A stretch of 64,000 nt of DNA from positions 5,874,001 through 5,938,000 of the forward strand of contig OU015540.1 of assembly GCA_907165065.1 (NCBI GenBank). Reading direction: 5' to 3'. Positions 9,701-20,050 of this stretch are shown one piece after another. Origin of the DNA: Caprimulgus europaeus (taxonomy: Eukaryota; Chordata; Aves; Caprimulgiformes; Caprimulgidae). The position numbers were made by a program, and so were the translations under genes. Position 1 is the stretch's first letter, and each line of letters starts with the position of its first letter. The notes beneath the pieces were generated by a model. That model had not been told where the DNA came from, did not search any database, and saw only the letters and a program-made list of their open reading frames with translations.

Positions 9701-12700
9701 TTGTTTCAGTGGTGGAAATACATGGTTGCTCTTCCTGCTAAAATTTTATAGGACACTCCTCATGGGTCAAATACCCACGCTACAAACAAATATCCCTGCC
9801 TTAGTTTGTTGGCTCCCATGATCAGAGGGTGTTCAGCCCCACTGCACCCTCCAGGTCCCTGCAGTGCTAGGAGGAGCTGGGGCTGAGGTACAGTGGTCCC
9901 AGTCTGGTGATGGTGGTGGCTTAGTGGACCTGGATGTTGTAGGTCTGTGCTCCAGCTGGGTCTGGCATGGGGCTGAGAGGATGAAGGGTTGGTGTAGATT
10001 AGCATATGAGTTTTTGGAGGGATGTGAGACAGCAGTGACTGCACCCTCTGGCAGAGGGCAGAGCTCATAAGACGGTTGTGGATGTTTATTCACCTCAGCT
10101 GCTGTTTAACAGCTTAATTTCAGCCATGAACTTCCAGCTTTTTCCTCCCACCAGCAGAGCCCCTGCAGTTATTCTGCCATGCCTTTGACACAGCATGGAT
10201 GGACATGCAACGGCCTCGTCCTAAGGATTTGCTGCGTGTGTAGGGGGGTGGGTACACTGCTTACTTGGGGGTCCCCTTGGGTCCCTCAGGGCTCCATGAA
10301 GTATTTGGATATGAGCCATAAAGACTGAAGACTGGGCATGTGCTGTGCTGAGGGAATGACTCTCCTCCAGCAATGAGCACTCACAGACATGGCCAGCAGC
10401 ACAGCTCTTGCCACTTCCCTTGGAGTGCAGAAAAAATTGTGTGGATAGCAAAAAGTGTTTTCTGAGGGAGCCCTGAGGTGCTGGTACTTGCTTCAACATT
10501 CACAGTCCCCAAATAGCTGGTACTTGCTTCTTCCCAGGCATACTCCAAGAAGCGTCGTGAGAACATCTATTTAGTAGGGTCTCTGGGGATGCGTTTCCTC
10601 CTACCTGAAGTGGTTGGGGAGATGGCTGGGCTGCCAGATGGCTGTATTCGTGTGGAGCTGATATTAATGTCTCATTTGATTGTCTTTACAGCATGGTTAA
10701 TGTGGCTCCTAGACTCCTGAGCAGGTATCTTTATCATGTTAAATCTAAACAGAACAGAGATATGGCTCCACCATGGGCTTGGCTGGTTAAACTCTGTGCC
10801 AGTGATTGAAGGCTAGCTGCTTACCCTGTGCACTTCTGGGAATAAGCAAAGTCCATCTCTGCCCATAGAGGATACTCAGACACAGGTGTGAGGGACCATT
10901 GAGTCTCCTCCATGGTGTCAGCAAGCCTAAAACCCAACCAAATGGCCTCCTATCAAAAAATGTGTGGATGGAAGCAGAGAAACTTGGAAAAATGGGTCAT
11001 GTACATACCAGGCTCCATCCAAGAGAAACTGGTTTTGTCTGACACATGGTTAATGCCAAACTACTGGGGGAAAAGCAGCAGTAGGAGTTAATGCTGTGTT
11101 AGCATGGGCTTGTGGCACATGAAGCCCTTCCTCAACATCATCTCTGCTCCTCAGCAGGGTCTGTGGCCATCCTTGGGGCTGCTGTATTTCCCTGCTCATC
11201 CAGAGACCTCCAAAAGATGTTGAGAGAGAAAAGAAAAACTTTGAAGTCCAAGACAGTAGAAGCAGGGAGCTATGCCAGGATTTGAATTGTCTGTCCTTTT
11301 AATAAACATTTCATGTGGAGGTTACCCAAGTTAAAAAAGCAAATGAACCCAGAACACCCATCCTCTCTGGAGAAATGGAGTTTATCGTTAATAATCTACT
11401 GCTAAAAGGGTAACATCTGTTTTGGACAAATTGTAATGAGATTTAAACCCCAGGTGGAGAGAGGACTTCACAGTAATAAATGACTTTCTGTATGTCTAAA
11501 TAGTTTTAATTTTTTTTCTGGCAGAAATTGCTGCTTTTCACCTCAGGCTTCTTTTTGCCAGCTCTTTTTGTTTAATGATTGCTGTTAATTTCCAGGGTGG
11601 CAGATGGATTCTAGCCTGGTGTAGTCTGAAATGAGGAAAAACAGCCCATGAAGGTGTGAGTTTGCCATGAATGTGTGCGCAGGTCACACGTGTGCTGGTG
11701 GGATGCCACGTGTGGGCGTTTGCTTTCTAGGGGAACTATTGCTTCTTGGTAGGTGCTCCCCACCCTTGGGATCTCTGAGCATCTCTCCCTTGGATAGGAA
11801 GAAGAATTAACTTTCCTGGTCACTGCTAGTAGCTCTGCCTGTTCAGACCTTGGTTCAGCAAAACTGCTGATTTCAGCAAGGCGTTGGGAGGAATTCAAAC
11901 CAGCATTTATGTGTTTTGCTAAATCCAAGCTGAAGTGAGCTGGAGAGTGGCATGTGGCCCCCAGAACATGGGAAGGAGGTCCCTGCCCTGTCTAGGTAAT
12001 GCCTGTGGCTGGTTGCTGCCAGGTGATGGAGATTCCTTCTTGGGCATGAAACGGACACTTTTCAGTGCTTTTCCTGTGGTGTTGTGATCTTTTTTTATTA
12101 GTGTGAGTGGCTCCAAAGAGGCAATCCTTCTCCATCCCCTGGCTGTGCAGACAAGTGTCTGCTGCTGAACCCAGAAGGCACTGCCACAAGCTCCTAGTGC
12201 CCAAAGGGGGATTTTATCCTCTCTGCCACCACCTCCTTCTCAAGGAGAAGCCAACTGAACAGCTAATCCCAATTAGTGCTAAAGTGTGCTGGGGTGCATT
12301 CCTTTCTCTTTCCCCTGCTGTGGAGCATCTCTGGACTGAGCTCAGGAGGCAGGATGCAGGATACATGGGTGGCCAGGTGGGAAGCTGGGTCCAGGAAATG
12401 AGGCTGATGATGGACCACCACATAGCAGTGCCCTGTGGCCAGGTAGCTGTCCCAACACAAGTGTGGCAGAGGACAGGGGAAGGAGGGAGGGGTTTTGTTG
12501 CCTGGGACCAAGTAAGCCCTGGGGATGGAGGGAAGGGGGTAAAGATAGAAAGTGCAGCATCTCAGGTGATGCAGATAATCTCCATTAATCTCCTGCTCAA
12601 AATAACCCAAAGTCAAGTAAAGGAGGGATTATATGGCCTAAGCCACTGTTATTGCCAGGGTGTAACAGACTTGGGTTGCTTCTGAAGGGCTGCTAAAGAG

Positions 12701-12909
12701 GAAAAGAAGCTGCAGCAAATACTGGCCTGCTGGAAATGCTTCTCCAGCAAGGTTTGGTGGTTGGGCTGGGGACCCTCCTGGGGTGGCCCAAGGAGAGCGG
12801 GTGGGTGCTGGCAGACTTGAGCCTGCACAGAGACCTGGTCCCAGGGGAGAAGCTGTCTTAGCTGCCCACTCATCACCTTGGCATTACCAATGGGTTTATT
12901 CTTAGTGCA
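6800..12909. other. Gene-free stretch, presumed ELFN1 intron or intergenic
   Basis: No frame here carries a recognisable protein motif, and I see no RNA gene. An AT-rich block at about 11300-11600 has low repeat character and many TTAAT-type motifs, resembling a conserved non-coding element. Otherwise I see nothing specific. Confidence 0.5.
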
Positions 12910-13060
12910 GGATCCAAAGTGCTTTATAGCCATTAATTATCTTAATGATGAAGTAATGACCATCAAACCCATTTTACTGATGAGAAACTGAGCTCCTGGG
13001 GAGGTAAATGACACACCAGGTGCTGGGGCAGGGCTAGAGTGAGGTGGTCAGTCCCTGCCC
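12910..13060 (-). mobile_element. MIR-like SINE, antisense
   Basis: Reads on the plus strand as an inverted MIR: AAAGTGCTTTATAGCCATTA, then CCCATTTTACTGATGAGAAA followed by CTGAGCTCCTGGGGAGGTAA, ATGACACACC and GGGGCAGGGCTAGAGT. That is the familiar antisense order of 3' tail, 'cccattttacagatgagaaactgag', 'gaggttaagtgact' and the 'gcagagctgggatt' region. The match is clear over about 120 bases. Confidence 0.75.
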
Positions 13061-15109
13061 TCCTGCCAATTTTAATGGATCTTTTATAACATCCTCTCAG
13101 ATGCATGTTCATGGCAGCAATGAGGCACTGGTTGGCTGAAGGCATCTCCTTCCCTGTGCCAAAAAGCCACACCAAGGTTCGGTTACTGTGCTACTGCCAG
13201 GGAAAACTGAATTGCAGAGCCCTATTCATCAGCTCCTGGTGATGCCTGCAAGATAGCAGCAGCACAGAGACGGTGTGAAGTGGGATTGCAACAGGGAGGG
13301 AGCAGAGCATGTTCATTTTAATGAGCTTGTCCCTGCCTAAAGGAGAGAGAAAGCGAGAGGCCAACCCAGTTTAATAAACTCTAGCATGCAGATTTAATCA
13401 GATGGATCATTGTTCCACTGCACAGGGATGAATATATTAAAAAAATGATTCAAACTTTCCCCCTTTGTTTTTCATCTGTATTATGTGCTCTGGTGTGATA
13501 AAACATCCTGGGGCCAACTTGCAAGGCAATAAAAGAGCCGGTGAAGGAGAGGAAGGTGTTGATCTGTGTGAGTGAGCCCAAGCAATGTGGGGAGAGAGGC
13601 TGCTGGTGGGCTGAGCTTGAAGTGAGGGGCTGCAGCACCCTCAGGCTCACACCAAAACCCCAAGGAAGATGTAGTTAGGGGGTCTGACCTACCCTGGGCT
13701 CTTTCTGAGGCCTCCAGCCGCAAGTCTTGACAGTGCTTGCTAAGGTTGTGATCTGAGATGACTAATGGGAGTTTAAGTCCAGAGCTAAAAGCTGTCCCTG
13801 GTCAAGCTTCAGGTCTCCCTCTCGCTACAAAAATGCCTGTGCACAAGAATATGCCCATGGTCCTGTCCTGGGAGGGAAAGAGGGACTGACCCAGTCCCTC
13901 ACTTTCTGCAGGGACACTAGCTAGGGTGATGTGCTGGTGGTGTTTTGGGGTTAGGTGACACTTGCCTTCAAGGGAACGGTGCAATAGGACAAAGCTTCCT
14001 CTGGGCTTTCCCCTCCTCCTCACCAGGAGTCACTTCATCACTGCTTCTCCATTGCACCATGATCCAGGCAGCTGGGAGCAGGGTCCTGGGTGCTTCTTAT
14101 TAATTTAGAGAAACTAAATGTCTTTGGTTGCAAAGCTGCAAACTGTTGGACGCGTGGCAGTGAGGCAAGGGCTGTGTTACAGTGGGGAGCAGGGCTCTGC
14201 CACCACGCCAGCTGAGTGTCACATCACTGTGCCTCTGCCCGTCCCTGGGGACAGTGGGCATTGCAACGAGGCATGGGAAGATGTTGACCTAGCACAGCAA
14301 AGAGCAAAATGGATCTGTGGACAGTGTAGGTAGGATTGTATCGGTGTGTGCCTTGCTAGTGCGTGGCTCTGGGCTTGCAAGTCTCTTGCTACGTGGGTGT
14401 GACTAAAGCCAGCTTAGGCAAAATAGTCTTTTGTACTAAATCCTTGACAGACCACCTGGAGCTGTGCTCAAGGACAGACCTCAGGGGCCTCCAAGCTGTC
14501 TCCTTTTCCTGTCTCCTTTTTCTTTTTCACCTCCTTTGCCCTGCCCAAGCTCACTGTCCTTGGCTCAAGCACAGGCTTAATAACCTCCAGCCTTCGCTTT
14601 GCTCACTCTTTCCTGGCCCGTCAGGCCACGTGCCACCCTGAGACTCGAGGAATCAGCTCTCCAAGGCTGGGACAGGGCACCTGACTGGATTTTAATCTCT
14701 CCTTAATATTAAAGCCAGAGCTGTCCAGCTGCACTGGTGTATGGTGAGACAGCCCTCGGGAGGACAGGCAGCCTCCCTGGCAGGATACAGGTGGACACCT
14801 GGCTAAATGCAGCCTGGAGGTGTTTTTGGTGGGGGGCTGCAGGTCCCCCTGCCACGGAGCAAGGCTGTGCCTGACAGGTTTGCTGTCCAGCCCTAGGACA
14901 GAGGCAGGGTTTGTGGTGAGAACCCAGAAATTGCTCTCAGCTTGGTCCTCACCTTCCTTAGGGACGGATCACCTCCACCTCCACCAGTGGTGGTGGGGCG
15001 ATGGTAGTGTTTGGAGAAGGGAGAAATGGTATCTCTTTCCTTTGGAAAGACTGCTCTAAATTGTGTCATTGATCTGTTCACTGAAAAGTCACTTATGGCC
15101 ACTTGGTGT

Positions 15110-15370
15110 TAAATTTCACAAACTTTAGCTTCTAACACACCCCCACGCTGCTGCTTCATTACTTTACCCATTACTGTTCATAAACACTAATAAATAATCC
15201 TATTTTCATTCCTACCATTGTTTAAGTGGTCATTAATTGTGGTTTATATGCTGTCTTTCTGCATTTGTGTACGATAGCTTCTTCATGATCCCTTGATTAA
15301 CTGTGATTGATTGCATATTTTAAAATCAATTAAATTTTCAACACTAAAAGGTAGAGTCTTTAGCAGTAAT
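15110..15370. promoter_or_regulatory. Candidate conserved non-coding element (homeodomain/SOX-like)
   Basis: An AT-rich block free of simple repeats, dense in developmental factor motifs: TAAACAC (forkhead-like, about 15181), AATAATCC (OTX/CRX-like core TAATCC), CCATTGTT (SOX, 15215-15222), CATTAATTG, and a cluster of TGATTGATTGCAT and ATCAATTAAATT. Such mixtures are typical of vertebrate conserved enhancers, but conservation cannot be judged from one sequence. Confidence 0.25.
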
Positions 15371-16560
15371 GCTCTGAGACATTGCCATTTATAATGGAGC
15401 TATTACAGTGCTGGGATCCATTAGTATGGCATGCTGTGATCTTTATTTTCCAGATCTATGCAAATACATATGTATGTGTGAGTGTGCATATGTCTGTGTC
15501 TCTTTTGTGTGTATGGAAGAAGGTATATGGTATGGGAAAGAGTCAACTTCTCAGAGTTGCTGGACCCCATAGGGCATGCTGGCTTTTGTGGATGGACAGG
15601 TATCACCCACTTCCTTCCTTAAGACACTAATGCAAGGGTTGAGTCCCAGGACCCCATAGTTTCCTTGCTAGCATGATAGCACTATGTATTAGTCTTCTAT
15701 TTGTAAAGAGGAGCTGGCTGCTAATACCCTCAGCTGAATGGGGCCACAAAGAGGGTTGTGTGTCTTTCTGCGCTGCTGTTTTAGTGAATCTATCTGTGCC
15801 TTGGTGAGGTGGAGGCTACATGGGAGGATAAAGGTGGAGGCCTATGTTTGTGGTGGTGCTGATATGATGGAGGAGGAGGAGGAATGGTCACCACCTGAGC
15901 ACCAGGACATGTGCTGGAGCATGAATCTCTCTGCCCTATAACATCATGCCTGTATTGTAACAGTCTTCAGCTCCTTGTTTTTGTTGTGCTGGACAAATAT
16001 GTGTCCCCAGCACTGGAACAGGAGGAGATGGGGTTAACACTGCTCTCCTTGTGCTCCCTGCCTTCCCTCCATAAATCTGAACCCAGCACGCCTATGCCTC
16101 TGTGCACACCAGAGCATCTCTGCTCAAGCAACTTCTCCTGGTCCATGCAGAGAACTAGGGGTGAGGACACCACAAAAGAAATTTTGTGCAGATCCTCTGA
16201 GGGGGAACAAAATCCCCAAGGAGCCAGTGGGAAATCAGGCCCTTGTAATCAATCCCCTACTTGTTCCCTCATCCTCCTGGATCTCTGTGTACCCCCAGGA
16301 GCAGGTCCCTCCCAGCCATCTGCCAGCTCGGGCAGGGGATTCCTGCACACTAACCTGCTCAGAGACATTTGTCACCCACCCCTCACCCAGCTGCACGCTG
16401 CAAAAAATGCCTCAGTGCCCCCAGTACAGCTGCTGGGAGCACCCGTTGAGGGAAATCACCAGTCCTGTTAAATGATGGGGGGATGGTTTTGTGCAAGCCC
16501 TGGAATGGGATCGCTCTGTCGTATTAACTCACCCCCTCACATTGATGTTAATGAAATAAA

Positions 16561-16830
16561 GAAATATGATGGTTCCAGACTTTTAAACTTCTTATAGCTT
16601 GATTTGCATAATGGCCACCGCTACCCTGAACAGGAACTGATCTGTCGAAAAATATTGTTCCAGTCTTCTATCATTCAGCTCAATGGGAGGCGCAGATTGG
16701 CCCACAGGGGCTGCTTTTTGCTGATGGAGTGGAGTTTGCCTAGCGCCGAACATAAAAAGCTAAAATTAGGACGCAATCCAATATTGTAAGAAATAAATTG
16801 GTTAAAAGTTATAGATCAATAACTGTTAAC
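16561..16830. promoter_or_regulatory. Candidate conserved non-coding element with a perfect POU octamer
   Basis: Contains ATTTGCAT, a perfect octamer, at 16602-16609, then CCATAATGG-like and AATATTGTTCC sequence, CAATCCAATATTG, and GATCAATAACTGTTAAC near 16814. It is low in repeats and AT-rich between more GC-rich neighbours. An enhancer role is inferred from motif density only. Confidence 0.25.
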
Positions 16831-17169
16831 GTAACTCTGTTTTGCAGACAGATCATGTTTACTGCTGCTGGTGACGTGGAGGCAGGCTCCTTCCTGCCAG
16901 CTAAAGCAACTCCGTGGTTCCCCCTTGGAGGAGTCTGCAGCTGCCAGTCGAGGCTCAGCTGTTCTGAAAAACCCTGCGAGCTTACTACAGTGTGTGGAGT
17001 TTCCTGTGGAAGTTTGTCACCCTCTCCCCTGGACTATGAAAGGTTGGGCGTGGGTCCACCCAGCAGCCACAGCCGGGTGTCATTCCCATCTCTGCCTTCC
17101 TGCACATCTCTTGGCATCAGGCTGCGAGTCCTGGAGTGATGCTGGTGCTCAGCCCTCAGTGGCCCAGAT

Positions 17170-17538
17170 CTCCACTCCTCAATGCCCTAGAGCAACCCTT
17201 CTTGATATCCTAGATTGTTACTCCTTGGTTACCTAGACCTCTGCTCCTCCATGCCCTTAGTCTCTGCTCCTTCATTACCTACATCTCAGTTCCTTGATAG
17301 TCCATAATCCTGCTCCTCCATGCCTTACATCTCTGCTTCTCCACATCTTGGCTCTCTGCTCCTTCATTACCTGCATCTCTGCTCTTTCCCTGCCCTAGAT
17401 GACTGCTCCTTGATTATCTAGATCACTGCACTTTGATTACCTACATCTCTGCTCCTCCATGCCCTAGATCTCTGCTCCTTGATTATCCAGATCTCTGCTC
17501 TTTAATGCCCTAGATTCCCACTCATCATTGCCCTAGAT
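17170..17538 (+). repeat. 23-bp minisatellite, about 16 copies
   Basis: Tandem units of 22-24 bases begin with CTCTGCTCCT and end in CTAGAT, CTACAT or close variants. The span of 369 bases equals 16 units of 23. Two unit types are interspersed: one with a CCATGCCC core (type A) and one with a TTGATTACC core (type B). The best-preserved adjacent units are at about 17447-17492. Copies are diverged by roughly 10-35 percent, so the array is not young. No function is implied. Confidence 0.9.
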
Positions 17539-17651
17539 CTTGCCTGCTGCAAAGACCATGGCTCTCCCAGCACACGTCTCCTGCAGTGCTTCCAGCTCTT
17601 CAAGAGCAACTGGATGCTTTCACTCCTGTGAGGAGCAGGGCCTTGCTCTTG

Positions 17652-17690
17652 GCATGTGCCTGTCCCATCTGTAAAGTGAGGTAAGCATCC
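17652..17690 (+). mobile_element. Possible MIR fragment
   Basis: TGTGCCTGTCCCATCTGTAA followed by AGTGAGG matches the 'gtgcctcagtttccccatctgtaaaatgggg' segment of MIR over about 30 bases. It is too short to be sure. Confidence 0.35.
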
Positions 17691-19589
17691 CTCCACTCCT
17701 CCATCTGTATTTAAACTGTTCTGCCCATGTGTCAGGGACTGTCTCTCTCCATCAGTGTGTGTTTGGGGTGTGCAGACCCAAACACTCAGCTACAATGACA
17801 GGGGCAGGGGAGCATCGTGAGCCAGCGTGATGATGGCCCTTCTACCCCTGGTGACCTTGGGCTTCCCTCTGATAGCTCATTACAGCTTGCCTTTGATCAC
17901 TTGCCTATCCCCCTCTCACTACTTGGAAATGCTGGAGAGCTTTCTTGACTGGTATTATCAAAAAGGACATTTTTATTTCCAAAATATACAATGTAATTAG
18001 AACTGTGACGGAAGAGAGCAGCCAGTCCATAAAAACAGCCGCTCTGCGACAGTCTCTGTCCTCATTCTGCAGGAACTGGAGACAAAAGACTCCTGCTTTT
18101 CAGTGGGAACAGGGTGGTTTCCCACACATTGGAAATACCCCCCAGGTCCTTGCCAAAAAGGTGTTCTTCCACTGCATGGGAAGGGTTTGGTAGAGAAATG
18201 GACCCACCTGCAGTCAAACATGCTTTGCTGAATTGGGACCAATAGATCCCAAGCACGGACTGAATAGCTGCAACCAGCAACACAGAGACCCTCATCTCAA
18301 CCATCACCATGTAAATGCACCTTCTGGTGGAATGGTTGAATATCCCACTGCCAACCACAGTCTTGCTAGCACACTTGCTGAACTGGGACCATTTCCAGAT
18401 TTCCATGTCCCTCTTCATGGGGTTCATTCTCTGTTCCCATGCACTTAAAGCACCAGCTCTGCCACTGCCAGCCATGTCCACATTAATTACTATCACAACC
18501 TGGGTACCTCTGTGTGTGCTCCTTTGCCTGGAGACCCTGTCCCAGCAGTGACCTGCTTTTCTCTCTCCTTAAGACCTTTCCCATGGCTGGGATTTCCAGT
18601 GCTGCTGCCTGCAGGAGAACAAAGCTGATGCTGGGATAGCCCCAGGGAGGAAGACAGGCAATCAGGTAGGTCAGTTCTGGCCCAGACTCAAAGCCTCACC
18701 TAGAGCATGGGGGTTTCTTTCCCCTCTTTCTCCCCATGTCTCATTGAGCAGCATCATTGGTCCTTCCCCATCTCCAGGGCTGTGGCTTTTCCACATTGCA
18801 TAAATTATTTAAGTGTTCATTGGGAGCAGGAGACTGACTGCATGGCTGGGTGGTGGAAGTGCTTCTCCTGGGACTGTCTGGAGTCCTTGTGTTGAGTTCC
18901 TTTAGATCTGAGCCCCGAGTACCAGCCTTCAGCATTCCACCAGTGAGTCCTTCTGAGCAGAAACCTCCAGTTTCTAAGGAAAAAAATCAAGTCATGGAAG
19001 AAGGTCCAGCTAACTCTAAACATAGCTCCTACGGGTTGGGGTCAGGCCATTCTGGTCCGCTTTTCAGTGCCCCATGGACTGCAGAAACCACAAATCTCAT
19101 CTTTTTTTATATAAAATGCTGATTTTTCCATTGTTAAACAGGAGCATGTCTTAGACCATGAAAGGATATGCATGAAAGACAGACAGTCTTATGAGGCAGT
19201 AGGAAAGGATCACCCATAAAGCCTCTTCAGCATGGGCTGAATAGCATCCAACCCAGGTACCATAAAGCCTAGTCAAAATCCTCACCAAAAGTCTACTCTG
19301 AATACAAGAACACACCAAAATTGGGACCTGAGGGAGACCAACAAGTACAAGAGAATGCAACCTTCATTCAGGATGCTTCATTCCTGCCTTTTGCTATTCA
19401 CCTCAAAACCTCATGGGAAACACCAAGCCTGCAAACAATCAGTGGCAGTTCCCCAGAAAAAGGTCTATGAATTACAGTGGTCGTGAGCTGAACACAAGGC
19501 ATCAGTGTTGCATCAAGAGGCAGACAGTGCCCTGGGATATACGAGCTGCAGCGTGCCCTACAAGACTCACAAAATCATCTTTTGTGTCC
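17691..19589. other. Gene-free stretch
   Basis: No gene, RNA or recognised repeat was seen between the minisatellite and the CR1 copy. Confidence 0.5.
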
Positions 19590-20050
19590 GTTCAGGGGTG
19601 GTGAGGTCTGTGCTGGAGTAGATTCTGGTACTGGCAGCTCATGTCAAAAAGGAGGTGGCGCTGCTGCAGGCAGTACGGAGGAAACAAAATGATCAGAGGT
19701 CTACAAGACATGACCTACAAAGAAAGATTGAAAGAACTGGGTTATTTAGCCTAAAAGAGATGATGGAAGAAGAGATATGATAACAGTCTTCAAGTGCTTA
19801 AAAGGCTGCTGCCAAGGGGAAGAGAATAATCTGTTCTTTATATCCATGGTGGACAGGACAAGAAATAATCGGCTTAAATTACAGCAAGAGAAATCAGGTT
19901 AGACATCAGGACAAAAACGGCTTGTGGAGCATGGCAGTGGGTTACCTGGGAGGTGGAGGGGCTCTGTCACTACCAACACTATGGGGACAGGGTGGCAAAC
20001 ATCCATGGGAAGAGCTAATGTGCTGAGGCAGGACTGCACCCTCTCCACGT
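19590..20050 (+). mobile_element. CR1 LINE 3' fragment, sense
   Basis: Matches the end of CR1 in order: GTGAGGTCTGTGCTGGAGTA; AAAATGATCAGAGGTCTACA; GACATGACCTACAAAGAAAG; TTGAAAGAACTGGGTTATTT; GATATGATAACAGTCTTCAA; GGACAGGACAAGAAATAATC; GGCTTAAATTACAGCAAGAG; TGGGTTACCTGGGAGGTGGA. This is the 3' end of the second open reading frame region plus 3' UTR that dominates sauropsid CR1 copies. It is 5'-truncated and heavily mutated, with no coding capacity. It resembles the older, turtle-like CR1 subfamilies more than young chicken ones. Assigned from memory of the consensus. Confidence 0.88.

Larger units (their letters stand above)
13061..17169. other. Gene-free stretch with AT-rich candidate conserved blocks
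   Basis: No coding exon was recognised. Two AT-rich blocks (about 15110-15370 and 16561-16830) stand out and are listed separately. A third at about 13420-13540 is similar but less striking. The rest is ordinary unique sequence. Confidence 0.5.

Noticed and set aside
12107..12685. 192-codon frame on the plus strand
   Set aside because: No motif and no splice context; its sequence looks random.
15911..16471. 186-codon frame on the plus strand
   Set aside because: Low-information, Ser/Pro/Leu-rich chance translation with no recognisable domain.
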